The notes below the pieces were generated by a model. That model was not told where the DNA came from, ran no database searches, and saw only the letters and a list, made by a program, of their open reading frames with translations. 64,000 nucleotides of DNA. Source: Acidovorax sp. NCPPB 4044. GTDB taxonomy: Bacteria; Pseudomonadota; Gammaproteobacteria; Burkholderiales; Burkholderiaceae_C. The DNA is taken from the NCBI RefSeq assembly GCF_028069655.1, contig NZ_JAMCOS010000001.1, positions 4,742,001 through 4,806,000 of the forward strand, in the 5' to 3' direction. The translations under genes and the position numbers were made by a program. This document shows, piece by piece, positions 36,681 through 45,212 of this stretch (position 1 is the stretch's first letter; each line of letters begins with the position of its first letter).

Positions 36681-36921
36681 AGAACGCCTCCACGGCGCCC
36701 TTGAGGGTGATCATGAGCGGCCGGCCCTTGCGGTCCACCGTCTTGCCGGCAGGCACCTTGATCCAGCCCTCGCTCACGCAGTATTCCTCCACGTCGAAGC
36801 GCTCCTTGCCGTTGAAGCGGATGCCGATGTCGTGCTCGAACACGGCAGGCAGGTGGAACTTGCTGCGCGGGTCGATGGAGAGGTGGTCGGGGAGTTCGGG
36901 GCGCTGAGAATGGTCAGTCAT
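36673..36921 (-). CDS. DUF3297 family protein
   Basis: 82 residues: PELPDHLSIDPRSKFHLPAVFEHDIGIRFNGKERFDVEEYCVSEGWIKVP is split here only for recognition; the family signature is the early DHLSIDPRSKFH and the late GWIKVPAGKTVDRKGRPL. DUF3297 is a small conserved proteobacterial family of unknown function with no signal peptide. It is divergent from the STM2901-type gene across a 92-bp AT-rich gap. Confidence 0.85.
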   Translation of the reverse strand: MTDHSQRPELPDHLSIDPRSKFHLPAVFEHDIGIRFNGKERFDVEEYCVSEGWIKVPAGKTVDRKGRPLMITLKGAVEAFYK

Positions 36922-37013
36922 GGTTTCTTTATTAAAAATCTGAACAGAAAATCAAATGATCAAGCCGGGTTATTGAGCGATTGGTAATTCGGTAACGGAT
37001 AAAAGAGCGCGAT

Positions 37014-37442
37014 TTGTCCAACACCTACGCCTACCGCGATCTCACCGGGCTTTCAGCTGAGGAATTGTTTCTTTGGATAGCGATTGATCAGACACTGGAG
37101 CAATTGGGTGGGGCAGACATCGCCGCTGCGGCAGCGGTCCTTTCAGGACAGCCATTTCTTCCGACAAGGGGTAAATTCGGAGGAGCCACCAAGGGCACAT
37201 CGCTCGCTTCGGTGGTGTCAAGAAGCATGCTGCAGCAACGAATGCCTTTCGCCTTGCCCACTATCACAGGCGCAAGCCTCAGAACACTCAAAATAACATT
37301 TACCCGAAATCTGGGAGCTTTCGTGGGCCGCCTGGTGCCAGGGGTCGGATGGACCGTATTGGCATACGATGTTTTTCAAATCATCAATCAATCCGTGACG
37401 ATCTATAACTCTCTTGCAAAGAAGGAAGACCGACTATGGTAG
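37014..37442 (+). CDS. STM2901 family protein
   Basis: 142 residues. LTGLSAEELFLWIAIDQT and LSGQPFLPTRGKFGGATKG are signatures I associate with the STM2901 family. A hydrophobic C-terminal hairpin (LVPGVGWTVLAYDVFQII) could insert in membranes. The TTG start has AAAAGAG upstream. It overlaps the DUF1493 gene by seven bases. GC content is well below the neighbours. It is probably one half of a two-gene toxin/immunity-like module; biochemical function unknown. Confidence 0.7.
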   Translation: MSNTYAYRDLTGLSAEELFLWIAIDQTLEQLGGADIAAAAAVLSGQPFLPTRGKFGGATKGTSLASVVSRSMLQQRMPFALPTITGASLRTLKITFTRNLGAFVGRLVPGVGWTVLAYDVFQIINQSVTIYNSLAKKEDRLW

Positions 37443-37807
37443 CCGCCTCTTCAGAACTATGGCGAGAACTGGTTGAGCTTGCTTCGGGTGTCGATTCCAT
37501 GGGGTTTCGTCATATCGGGAAAAAGATCGAATACACGCCCCATACCGATCTGGTGAAAGACTTGGGCCTGACGGGGGACGATGCTTTCGATTTCATGGAG
37601 AAATTCGCTTCAAAGTTCACGGTGGAAAAAGGCGATTACAGCTCGTCGGATTATTTCGGCCCGGAGGGACTGAATATTTTCTCTTTTTTCAAAAAAGACA
37701 AACCCACGATGCCGATCACCTTGGGAATGCTTTTCTTGGCTGCCCGCTCGGGTATCTGGAATAGAGAGCTGCTTCAACAGGCATACAACCACCAAAACTA
37801 CGAATGA
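37436..37807 (+). CDS. DUF1493 family protein
   Basis: 123 residues, acidic, soluble. Contains YTPHTDLVKDLGLTGDDAFDFMEKFASKF, the acyl-carrier-protein-like DxxxDLGLxGDDA pattern of DUF1493, but the Ser of a phosphopantetheine site is replaced by Asp/Ala. A GAAGGAAG ribosome binding site lies within the upstream gene. Co-occurrence with STM2901-family genes suggests a dedicated partner or immunity protein. Confidence 0.75.
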   Translation: MVAASSELWRELVELASGVDSMGFRHIGKKIEYTPHTDLVKDLGLTGDDAFDFMEKFASKFTVEKGDYSSSDYFGPEGLNIFSFFKKDKPTMPITLGMLFLAARSGIWNRELLQQAYNHQNYE

Positions 37808-37853
37808 CGCGATTCTCGCGGAAGGTGTCCCGTCGGCATGGCGCCGGGAGCCA

Positions 37854-39107
37854 TCACCGCAGCATCGCGTAGCCCACCGCGATGGCCGCCGCCAGCCCCG
37901 CGGCATCGGCGAGGAGCGCGCAGGCCAGCGCGTGGCGCGTGTGCTTCACGCCCACGCTGCCGAAGTACACGGCCAGCACGTAGAAGGTGGTTTCGCTGGA
38001 GCCCTGCACGATGGCGGCCAGCCGGCCGGCGAACGAATCCACGCCGTGCACCTGCATCACGTCGATCATCAGCCCGCGCGCGCCCGCGCCCGAGAGCACC
38101 CGCATGAGCGCCACGGGCAGCGCCGGCAGGAAGGCGGTGTCCCAGCCCATCGCGGCCACGCCCGCGCCGATGGCGGCCATCAGCGCATCCATGCAGCCGG
38201 CCGCGCGGAAGACGCCGATGGCCACCAGGATCGCCACGAGGTAGGGCACGATCTGCACGGCCACGCCGAAGCCTTCCTTGGCACCGTCGATGAAGGCGTC
38301 GTACACGTTGATGCGGCGCACCGCGCCGGCCAGGATGAAGAGCAGCACCACGCCCAGCACCACCGCCGCGCCCGTGGTGCCCACGATGCGGGCGGCCTGC
38401 TCGGCCGGCAGCCGGCCCAGCGCCCACACGGCCGCGCCCAGCAGGCCGGCCACGGCCGCCACGGGCAGCAGCAGCCGCGGGCGCCAGAGCGGCAGGCGCT
38501 GGCACAGGCCCACGGCCAGCACGCCCGCGAGCAGCGAGACGAAGGTGACCACCAGCGTGGGCAGGAAGATGTCCGCCGCGTTGAAGCCCGGGCCCAGGCC
38601 CTGCTGCAGGGCGGTGCTCTGGCGGATCGCGATGACCGAGGTGGGGATCAGCGTGAGCCCGGCGGTGTTCATCACCACGAACATGATCTGCGCGTTGCTG
38701 GCCTCGTCGCGCGGGCCGGTGTGCAGCGACTGCAGCTCGCGCATGGCCGTGAGGCCGAGCGGCGTGGCCGCGTTGTCCAGCCCGAGCAGGTTGGCCGAGA
38801 GGTTCATGGTCATTGCGCCCTGGGCCGGGTGGCCCTGGGGCACGCCGGGGAACAGGTGGCGCAGCAGCGGCGCGGCCGCGCGGGCGAGCAGTTCCACCAT
38901 GCCCGCGCGTTCGCCCACGCGCAGCAGGCCCAGCCAGAGCGCCATCACGCCCGCGAGCCCGAGGGAGATCTCGAAGCCCGAGCGCGCGGCCGTGAACATC
39001 GCTGCCAGCAGCGCCTGGAAGATGTCGGCATCGCCCAGGGCCCAGCGCACGGCGGCGGTTGCGAACGCGATGGTGAAGAAGCCGATCCAGACCCAGTTGA
39101 GCGCCAT
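37854..39107 (-). CDS. Nucleoside recognition domain protein (SpmA-SpmB-like fusion)
   Basis: 417 residues with many helices. The first half has MTMNLSANLLGLDNAATPLGLTAMRELQ, typical of spore maturation protein A (Gate domain), and the second half has AAIVQGSSETTFYVLAVYFGSVGVKHTRHAL, typical of SpmB. A fused SpmA-SpmB occurs in many non-sporulating proteobacteria, presumably as a transporter. ATG 39107 is chosen (MALNWVWIGFFTIAFATAA). Confidence 0.88.
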   Translation of the reverse strand: MALNWVWIGFFTIAFATAAVRWALGDADIFQALLAAMFTAARSGFEISLGLAGVMALWLGLLRVGERAGMVELLARAAAPLLRHLFPGVPQGHPAQGAMTMNLSANLLGLDNAATPLGLTAMRELQSLHTGPRDEASNAQIMFVVMNTAGLTLIPTSVIAIRQSTALQQGLGPGFNAADIFLPTLVVTFVSLLAGVLAVGLCQRLPLWRPRLLLPVAAVAGLLGAAVWALGRLPAEQAARIVGTTGAAVVLGVVLLFILAGAVRRINVYDAFIDGAKEGFGVAVQIVPYLVAILVAIGVFRAAGCMDALMAAIGAGVAAMGWDTAFLPALPVALMRVLSGAGARGLMIDVMQVHGVDSFAGRLAAIVQGSSETTFYVLAVYFGSVGVKHTRHALACALLADAAGLAAAIAVGYAMLR

Positions 39108-39153
39108 GGGGGGCGATGGTAGCCGCAGGCCCGGGGCGGGGGCCTTGCCCCGC

Positions 39154-39657
39154 CTACAGGAAACCGATCCAGCGCCCCGCCAGCACCACGCCCAGCCAGA
39201 GCAGCAGCGAGGCGGCGGCCTGCCCCCGGGCCAGGGGGGCGGCACGCCCCGCCTGCAGCGTGCGTGCCCAGCGCCCGCCCCAGTGCATGGCGGCCACGTT
39301 GGCGAACGCCAGCGCCAGCAGGGCGAGCTTGGCCAGGAAGGCCGGGTTCTGCGCATAGTCCACGGGGCGCACCGCGAAAAGCCACAGCCCCGTCGCCACT
39401 GCGGCCGACAGCCCCGCGGCCGCCGCGCGCGAGAGGAAGGGCCCGATCACCGCGAGCGGCAGCGCCCGGCCGATCCACCCGAGCAGACGCAGGTCCAGCA
39501 GCAGGGCCGTGCCCACGCCCAGGCCCAGCGCGGCGATGTGTGCCGCGTTGACCACCAGGTAGGCCGTGCCGGAGGCCTTGAGCCACGCGGCGGGCGGCCA
39601 GCCGGCGAGCGCCTGCAGCCAGGGCAGCAGGACGGCGGGGATCTGCGGGGCATCCAT
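39154..39657 (-). CDS. DUF6644-like small membrane protein
   Basis: 167 residues, four helices, with YLVVNAAHIAALGLGVGTALLLDLRLLGW, resembling DUF6644/DUF2214-type heme-less membrane proteins that have conserved His and Asp in the second and third segments. It lies 18 bp after the DUF6152-like gene, so the two are probably co-expressed. Function unknown. Confidence 0.7.
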   Translation of the reverse strand: MDAPQIPAVLLPWLQALAGWPPAAWLKASGTAYLVVNAAHIAALGLGVGTALLLDLRLLGWIGRALPLAVIGPFLSRAAAAGLSAAVATGLWLFAVRPVDYAQNPAFLAKLALLALAFANVAAMHWGGRWARTLQAGRAAPLARGQAAASLLLWLGVVLAGRWIGFL

Positions 39658-39675
39658 CGCGGGACTTGCGAACGG

Positions 39676-40092
39676 TCAGCGCTTCTGCACGCGCTCGGGG
39701 TAGAGGACGTAGGCCTTGCCGCCCACCTCGATCTGCACGGCCTTCATGCGGTGCTTCGTGGCGTCCTTGTCGCGGTTGCCGATGGCCTTGACCGTGTCGC
39801 CCGCCCGCGCGGACTGGGCGGTGAAGCCCGAGCGCTCGGTCTGCACGGGGTTGCCCAGCTCCACGCGCCAGACGGTGCCGTCGGCCGCGCGCACGTCCAG
39901 CAAGGGGTGCGGCGGGGACAGCTCCACGCGCTGCACGGTGCCGGACAGCTCCGACTGCGCCTCCTCGGCCCAGGACCAGCCATGGTGCGCATGGGCAGGC
40001 AGCACGCCGGGGCCGGCCAGGCAGGCGGCGGCGATGCAGGCCGCGGCGGCAAGGCGCAGGCGGCGGAGGGACGGTGGTAGCGAATGGAACAT
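39676..40092 (-). CDS. DUF6152-like exported protein
   Basis: 138 residues with a long Sec signal ending AHAHHGW. The mature domain, about 95 residues, is an OB-like beta fold with SELSGTVQRVELSPPHPLLDVRA and a Lys/Arg-rich end, matching DUF6152. The pairing with a DUF6644-like membrane protein is a recurring arrangement as far as I recall. Function unknown. Confidence 0.72.
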   Translation of the reverse strand: MFHSLPPSLRRLRLAAAACIAAACLAGPGVLPAHAHHGWSWAEEAQSELSGTVQRVELSPPHPLLDVRAADGTVWRVELGNPVQTERSGFTAQSARAGDTVKAIGNRDKDATKHRMKAVQIEVGGKAYVLYPERVQKR

Positions 40093-40204
40093 GGAGGGCA
40101 CCTTCGGAAGAAAAGACAGGAAACGAAAGGGCCGGCTGGCGGCCGGGGCGCCCATGGTGCCGCCGGACGGGCGCCCGCGCAAACCCCCGGGGCCGGCAGG
40201 GGCG

Positions 40205-42235
40205 TCAGGGGGCCGGTGCCTGGAACGCGGGGGCGAACACGCGGTCGATCAGCGGGTTCGAGAAGCGCTGGCGCATGTCGGCGACCGTGTAGCCGCCCGC
40301 GCTGGCGATGGCCGCGAGGTCCTGGCCGAACACCGGCCACTGGCCGGCATAGGCCACCGTGCGCAGATGGTCCTCGATGGGCTGGCCGCGCAGGCTGAGG
40401 CCCTGCCACTGCTTGGCCCAGTGCGGCCGGATGTTCAGCGGGCGGCCCTGCGCGTCCGTGTAGTGCGCCCAGGCATCGGTGATCTGTTGCATGAGCTGCG
40501 CCCATTCGCCCGGATCGGTGTTCAGCGTGGTGAGCAGCTCGATGGAGCAGGTGCCGAGGTCATTGCCGCGCTGGGGCGCCAGCGTGATGCCGGAGCCGCC
40601 CATGATGCGCATCTCCAGCGTGAGGCGCATCGGCGCGATGCCCTGCGAGGCGAACACCCCGTAGATGACGGCGATCGCGTCCCACCAGGCCCGCTGGCAG
40701 AGGTTCCAGTCGGGCTGGCCGGGCTGGTCGGCGCGTTCGGGGATGGGGATCTCGAACTCCATGTCCAGCACGCGCATGTTCTGGATGCCGCGCCGGAAAT
40801 GCAGCCCGTCGATGAGCGGCGTGGTGGCGCCCTCGGTGGGCAGGAAGGCCATCGCGCTGTCGCCCAGCAGCTTGGCCTGCATGTCCTGGGGCAGCGCCTG
40901 GAACAGCGGGGTGTCGATCAGCAGGCCGGCCAGGTATTCCTGCAGCTCCTGCGCGCGGGTCTCCAGCGGGCTCGGGTAATCGACCGCGTCCTCGCGCCGG
41001 CCGCCGTTCTTCCAGGTGTTGATCCAGCAGTCGGGCTGGAAGGTGAACCAGAACCACTCGGCGTAGTAGTCGGTCTCGCAGCGCGAGACGAAGTCGGCGC
41101 GCGCGGCCGCGAGGTCCTGCGGCGTGATGCCGGACATATCGACCTGCGGCGGCACGGCGAAGCCCTCGGGCGGCGGCACCGACAGGGCCAGCCGTTCGCG
41201 GCGCGGCGCGAGCACCGCATAGCTCATCGGGTCGAGCTTGAGGGTGAGCGCCGTCACCACGCCCAGCAGGCCGAACGCGCCCGCCGCGGAGCGCAGCAGC
41301 GCCGGGTCGCTGACGGTCTGCAGCTCGCCGCGGGCATTGACGAATTCGATCTCGGCCACCAGGTCGCTCAGGGTCTGGTTGCCCCATCCGGCGCCGTGGC
41401 AGACCGGCGCATTGCTGCCGCCGAAGGTGATCTCCACCATGATGACGTTCAGCGGCAGCGTCCAGTCCCATTGGCCGCCCTGCGCGCTCAGGCACCACTG
41501 CCGGAACTGCTCGTTGGTGGTGGCGGCGCCGATGCGGCACAGCGCCTTGCGCACCCCCTGGTCCTCCACGTAGCCGGTGATGGCGATGCCCTGGAGCTCG
41601 TTGGTGGGGTCGATGGGCGGCTCGGAGGCGGGCAGCTGGGTCGCCACCGACAGCGGCAGCAGGGAGACCAGCACCTCGCCATCCTCCGCGTACAGCGAGG
41701 TCCAGGTGTGGCGGTAGCCGGCGCAGCGCACGCTGCGGCCGTTGGCCGCGGCCCATTGCACGATGGCCTGCACGCCCGCCCGGGTCTTGGGAAAGCAGGT
41801 CACCCCCGGCATGCTGGACACCGTGCGTCCCCAATTCTGGAAGGCCAGGCCCGACAGCCGATCGACCGATTGCCCGTTGCCCTCGAGGAAATCGCTCGGG
41901 GCGAGCAGGGAGCGGGTGGCCGGCGGCGTTGCGGGCACCGCGGCGGCAGCAGCCCGCACGGTCGCCACCGGGCCCGCACCGCCCTGTACCGCGCCCTGTA
42001 CCGCGCCCTGTACCGCGCCATTCACCCGGTCGGCCAGCGCCGGGTCGGCCTCCGCCAGGGCCTGGACCTGCGCGAGCGTGATGATCGGCGCGGGCGCTCC
42101 CTGGGCGAGGGAGGCGCGGACATCCTGCAGGTAGTCCGACCAGGCGGCCAGCAGGCCCTGCTGCGCGGCGGTCTGCACGAGGGCGGACAGGCGGGTGCTG
42201 TCCACGGACGGAAGGGTGGAGGGGGTCGTCGCCAT
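40205..42235 (-). CDS. FAD-binding PCMH-type oxidase (cholesterol-oxidase/lactone-oxidase-like)
   Basis: 676 residues. A PCMH/VAO-type FAD domain starts around residue 130 (FQNWGRTVSSMPGVTCFPKTRAGVQAI) and continues with VCHGAGWGNQTLSDLVAEIEFVNARGEL. The substrate domain resembles class II cholesterol oxidase or aldonolactone oxidases. The N-terminal ~110 residues are unrelated, Ala/Gln rich, and include three copies of a four-residue repeat (GAVQ) from a 12-bp tandem repeat. No signal peptide is evident at the chosen ATG. Substrate unknown. Confidence 0.8.
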   Translation of the reverse strand: MATTPSTLPSVDSTRLSALVQTAAQQGLLAAWSDYLQDVRASLAQGAPAPIITLAQVQALAEADPALADRVNGAVQGAVQGAVQGGAGPVATVRAAAAAVPATPPATRSLLAPSDFLEGNGQSVDRLSGLAFQNWGRTVSSMPGVTCFPKTRAGVQAIVQWAAANGRSVRCAGYRHTWTSLYAEDGEVLVSLLPLSVATQLPASEPPIDPTNELQGIAITGYVEDQGVRKALCRIGAATTNEQFRQWCLSAQGGQWDWTLPLNVIMVEITFGGSNAPVCHGAGWGNQTLSDLVAEIEFVNARGELQTVSDPALLRSAAGAFGLLGVVTALTLKLDPMSYAVLAPRRERLALSVPPPEGFAVPPQVDMSGITPQDLAAARADFVSRCETDYYAEWFWFTFQPDCWINTWKNGGRREDAVDYPSPLETRAQELQEYLAGLLIDTPLFQALPQDMQAKLLGDSAMAFLPTEGATTPLIDGLHFRRGIQNMRVLDMEFEIPIPERADQPGQPDWNLCQRAWWDAIAVIYGVFASQGIAPMRLTLEMRIMGGSGITLAPQRGNDLGTCSIELLTTLNTDPGEWAQLMQQITDAWAHYTDAQGRPLNIRPHWAKQWQGLSLRGQPIEDHLRTVAYAGQWPVFGQDLAAIASAGGYTVADMRQRFSNPLIDRVFAPAFQAPAP
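41981..42019. repeat. 12-bp in-frame tandem repeat
   Basis: GCCCTGTACCGC is repeated three times without interruption, plus GCC. It lies inside the FAD oxidase gene and encodes a short VQGA repeat. Copy-number change here would keep the reading frame. Confidence 0.85.
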
Positions 42236-42470
42236 GGTCTCGCTCCCGGGCGCTGGGCCGGATGGGTGGATGGAAGGAAGGAAGGAAAAAAGAAGGGCGC
42301 AGTCTTGCAGCGATGGGCCCCCGCGGGGCTGAAGGCTTCTGAGCCGCGCCTTAATCCTTGTGAAAACCCCGAGCGCGGGCCCGGCCCGTCCCCCAAAAAG
42401 AAAAGGCCCCGCAGCCGGGTGGGCTGGGGGCCTGGGAGCCGGAGGCCGCCGCAGGGGCGGCGGCAGCCCA

Positions 42471-43466
42471 TCAGAACGGCGCGTCGTCGTCGTCCGCCCC
42501 GGCGGTGGCGGCAGCGGCAGCCGTTGCCGAGGAAGGCGCATCGGCGCGGCCGCCCGGCACGGCGGCGGGGCCGTCCAGGCCGGTGCGCCCCTCGCCGCCC
42601 AGCGCCTCGACCAGGTCCGGGATCATCTTGGAGAGCTCGCCCGTGGCGATCGCCACGTCGGTGTCGAAGCCGCTGTCGTCCTGGCCCCGGCCCTCGAACA
42701 CCGTGTCGAGGAACGACACCTTCTTGATCTGCAGCCCTTCGGTGAGCACGAAGGCGACGCGGTCGTCCCAGCTCATCGCGAGCTTGGTGGGCAGCTTGCC
42801 GGCGGCGATGTGCTCGCGGATCTCGTCGATGTCGAGCGGGTGGCGGGCATAGCGCACCACGGCCTTGGATTCGTCGGCGCTCTTCAGTTCACACTCGCGG
42901 TCCACGCTGAAGCCCACGGGGGGCTCCTGCTCCTTGAGCCAGTGCGCCATCGCGGCCTGCGGCGCGGTCTGCGTGTCCACCAGCGAGACCGACAGGCCCG
43001 GCAGCGCTTCCACCAGCAGGGTGACCACCTCGTCGGCGCGGCCCTGGCTGCCGGTGTCCAGCACCAGCAGGCGCGCCTCGGGATCGATCCAGACCCACAT
43101 CGAGCCCTGCTTCGTGAAGGCCATGGGCAGCAGGTCGAGCTTGGCCTCGTCCTTCAGGTCGCGGGTTTCCTTCTTGCCGGGCTTGCGGCCGGTCTCGCGC
43201 TCGATGCGCGCGGCCTTTTCCTTGACCCGGCGCGCCAGCACCGAGCCCGGGAGCATCTTGGATTCGGCCATGAAGCGCAGGATCCAGTGCCCGCCCACCG
43301 ATTCGGCGAGCGCGCCGTGGGCATCGCCGCGGGGCGGGACCCAGCCGACGGATTTTTCCTGGGTGGCGCCGCATTCCACGAACGGGGTGCGGGCCAGGGC
43401 TTCTTCGAGTTGCGGCAGCTCCGCATGCCATTCGGCGATGCGGTAGACGATCATGTTCTTGAACAC
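42471..43466 (-). CDS. rdgC: Recombination-associated protein RdgC
   Basis: 331 residues. Starts with GTG and FKNMIVYRIAEWHAELPQLEEALARTPF, the RdgC N-terminus; TKQGSMWVWIDPEARLLVLDTGSQGRADEVVTLLV-type segments in the centre are conserved. RdgC is a ring-shaped dsDNA-binding protein that limits RecA activity. The C-terminal ~40 residues are Ala/Asp-rich and variable. AAGGAATCC on the minus strand is the ribosome binding site and decides the GTG start. Confidence 0.95.
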   Translation of the reverse strand: MFKNMIVYRIAEWHAELPQLEEALARTPFVECGATQEKSVGWVPPRGDAHGALAESVGGHWILRFMAESKMLPGSVLARRVKEKAARIERETGRKPGKKETRDLKDEAKLDLLPMAFTKQGSMWVWIDPEARLLVLDTGSQGRADEVVTLLVEALPGLSVSLVDTQTAPQAAMAHWLKEQEPPVGFSVDRECELKSADESKAVVRYARHPLDIDEIREHIAAGKLPTKLAMSWDDRVAFVLTEGLQIKKVSFLDTVFEGRGQDDSGFDTDVAIATGELSKMIPDLVEALGGEGRTGLDGPAAVPGGRADAPSSATAAAAATAGADDDDAPF

Positions 43467-43832
43467 GGGGGGATTCCTTTGGTGCGTTGCGCCCGCGAAA
43501 GCAAAGGGCCAAGGGGCGCGCCGGCAGCGGTGCCGGCCGAGGGCCGCCATTGTCGTTGCTGCACGCGGGCCGGGGCCGTCCGGCGGAGAGGCTCCGGGAG
43601 CCTCCTCTCCTCATTCACTATTGAATCAATAGCAAACTATTCAATGAAAACGGCGGCATGGTGGCTTTTTCATCCTGAATCGTTCCGCCAGCGCAACACA
43701 ACCCCGGAACAACTTTACACAGCCATACGCAGCCCTCATGGGCCCGAAACATGGCCGGCCGACACTGCCTTCAACCGCCGCACGACACCGACCGCGACGG
43801 CAACGCCCCCCGGGGCACGAAAGGACATCTCC
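43467..43832. other. Intergenic region between rdgC and the Spy-like gene
   Basis: 366 bp. It contains repeat copy 3 (43618-43671). After the repeat an ATG-initiated frame runs without stop into the downstream chaperone gene, but it lacks a ribosome binding site and protein-like features, so I do not call it a gene. Confidence 0.6.
43618..43671. repeat. Dispersed intergenic repeat, copy 3
   Basis: CTATTGAATCAATAG makes one hairpin; ATTGAAT and ATTCAAT flank the conserved ATAGCAAACTAT core and make a second; ATG-AAAA-CGGCGGCATGGTGGC and a T-run follow. It is situated upstream of the Spy-like gene. Confidence 0.8.
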
Positions 43833-44435
43833 ATGACCGCCCGTTTCCTGCAACGACGCATCGCCACCGCCACCGCTGCCGCCGCCCTGATGGCCGCCCT
43901 GGCCGTGCCGGCCTTCGCCCAGCCCGCCCCCGTGGCACCGCCCCCGCCCCCCGCCGCCGCCGCACCGGGCGCCGAGCGCCCGCACCGCATGCCCAGCCCC
44001 GAAGAACGCCAGGCACGCATGGCCCGGCATGCCGAGGCCCTCAAGCAGAAGCTGCAGCTCACGCCGGCGCAGCAGCCGGCCTGGGACGCCTTCACCGCCG
44101 CCATGCAGCCGCAGGGCCCGCGCCCGGCCCGCCTGGATGCGCAAAACCTGGACCAGCTGACCACGCCTGAGCGCATCGACCGCATGCGGGCCCTGCGCGC
44201 CCAGCGCAGCGCCGAAGCCGACCGCCGCGACGAGGCCGTGAAGACCTTCTATGCCGCGCTCAACCCGGCGCAGCAGAAGGTGTTCGACCAGGAAAGCCGG
44301 CGCATGCATGGCCACGACGGCATGCGCGGCAAGGATGGCAAGGACGGGCGCCCCGGCCGGGACGGCAAGCCGGGTGGCCATGGGGCCCACGGCGAGCGCG
44401 CTCCGGCGCCGCCCGCTCCCCCCGCGTCGCGTTGA
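43833..44435 (+). CDS. Spy/CpxP-family periplasmic chaperone-like protein with collagen-like tail
   Basis: 200 residues. Sec signal ending VPAFAQ (about residue 30), Pro-rich linker, then a helical domain with two LTxxQ-type motifs (LTPAQQPAW near 75; LNPAQQKVF near 145) diagnostic of Spy/CpxP. The C-terminal part has eight consecutive Gly-X-Y triplets (GKD GKD GRP GRD GKP GGH GAH GER) and a Pro/Ala-rich end. Spy proteins bind unfolded periplasmic proteins; the collagen-like tail is unusual. Confidence 0.85.
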   Translation: MTARFLQRRIATATAAAALMAALAVPAFAQPAPVAPPPPPAAAAPGAERPHRMPSPEERQARMARHAEALKQKLQLTPAQQPAWDAFTAAMQPQGPRPARLDAQNLDQLTTPERIDRMRALRAQRSAEADRRDEAVKTFYAALNPAQQKVFDQESRRMHGHDGMRGKDGKDGRPGRDGKPGGHGAHGERAPAPPAPPASR

Positions 44436-44510
44436 TGCCAGCCATGACAGGCGGCCGCTGCTGACGCGGTTGCCGCCTACATGGAGGCTCCCAGACCCTG
44501 TCCTACAGTG

Positions 44511-44531
44511 GGTTACACGGATTGTGTAACC
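44511..44531. promoter_or_regulatory. Inverted repeat upstream of pagL
   Basis: GGTTACAC / GTGTAACC with a GGATT loop, 33 bp upstream of the start codon. TGTCCTACAGTG precedes it. It could be an operator or a leader hairpin; there is no T-run, so it is not a clear terminator. Confidence 0.5.
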
Positions 44532-44564
44532 TCACGGTCGCGTACAAAACTGGGAATTCACAAC

Positions 44565-45152
44565 ATGCCTCATCCATTCACGAAGCGCTCCCGCGCCGCC
44601 CTGGCGGCCCGGAGCGCTTTTTTCATGCTCGCCGCCACGGCCGCCCTGGGCGTCCAGGCACAGACCGCCAACGCCCTGACCCCATCGGTCTACGTCCAGG
44701 GAGGCTGGGCCGAGCACCAGACCGACTCCGCCACCGTGGGCGTCACCCTGCCCTGGGCCTCCTGGCGCAGCGAACTCCTGGGCCACGAAGTGCGCGGCTA
44801 CTGGGACATCTACGCCAGCCGCTGGTCGTTCGACGCGGTGCCGGGCGGCGCGAGCCACACCACGCTGGTCGGCGTGACGCCCACCTTCCGCCTGCGCCCC
44901 GACAACGGCCGCTCGGCCTTCTTCTGGGAAGGCGGCATCGGCGTGACCTACATGGACAAGCGCTTCCACACGCCCGAGAAGGAATTCAGCACCCGCTACA
45001 ACTTCGCCTCCCACCTGGGCCTGGGCTACAGCCTGGGCGCCCAGCGCGAGCATGAAGTGATGGTGCGCGTGCAGCACCTCTCCAACGCCGGCATCAAGAA
45101 GCCCAACCCGGGCGACAACTTCCTCCAGGTGCGCTACGCGTACCACTTCTGA
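44565..45152 (+). CDS. pagL: Lipid A 3-O-deacylase, PagL family
   Basis: 195 residues with a Sec signal ending GVQAQTA. The mature protein is an eight-stranded outer-membrane barrel. The C-terminal RVQHLSNAGIKKPNPGDNF carries the His171/Ser173 catalytic pair of PagL, and the protein ends in the aromatic YAYHF expected for barrel assembly. It removes the 3-O acyl chain from lipid A. A terminator follows 37 bp after the stop. Confidence 0.88.
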   Translation: MPHPFTKRSRAALAARSAFFMLAATAALGVQAQTANALTPSVYVQGGWAEHQTDSATVGVTLPWASWRSELLGHEVRGYWDIYASRWSFDAVPGGASHTTLVGVTPTFRLRPDNGRSAFFWEGGIGVTYMDKRFHTPEKEFSTRYNFASHLGLGYSLGAQREHEVMVRVQHLSNAGIKKPNPGDNFLQVRYAYHF

Positions 45153-45188
45153 GCCGACCGGCCCTCCAAGCCCTGCTCACCTCCCTCC

Positions 45189-45212
45189 AGCCCCGCACCG
45201 CGGGGCTTTTTT
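45189..45212 (+). terminator. Rho-independent terminator of pagL
   Basis: AGCCCCGC / GCGGGGCT with an ACC loop (45189-45207), followed by TTTTT. It separates pagL from the origin-like region. Confidence 0.93.

Noticed and set aside
43644..43832. N-terminal extension of the Spy-like protein starting in repeat copy 3
   Set aside because: In frame and open, but the extension lies before a normal signal peptide, which would then be internal.
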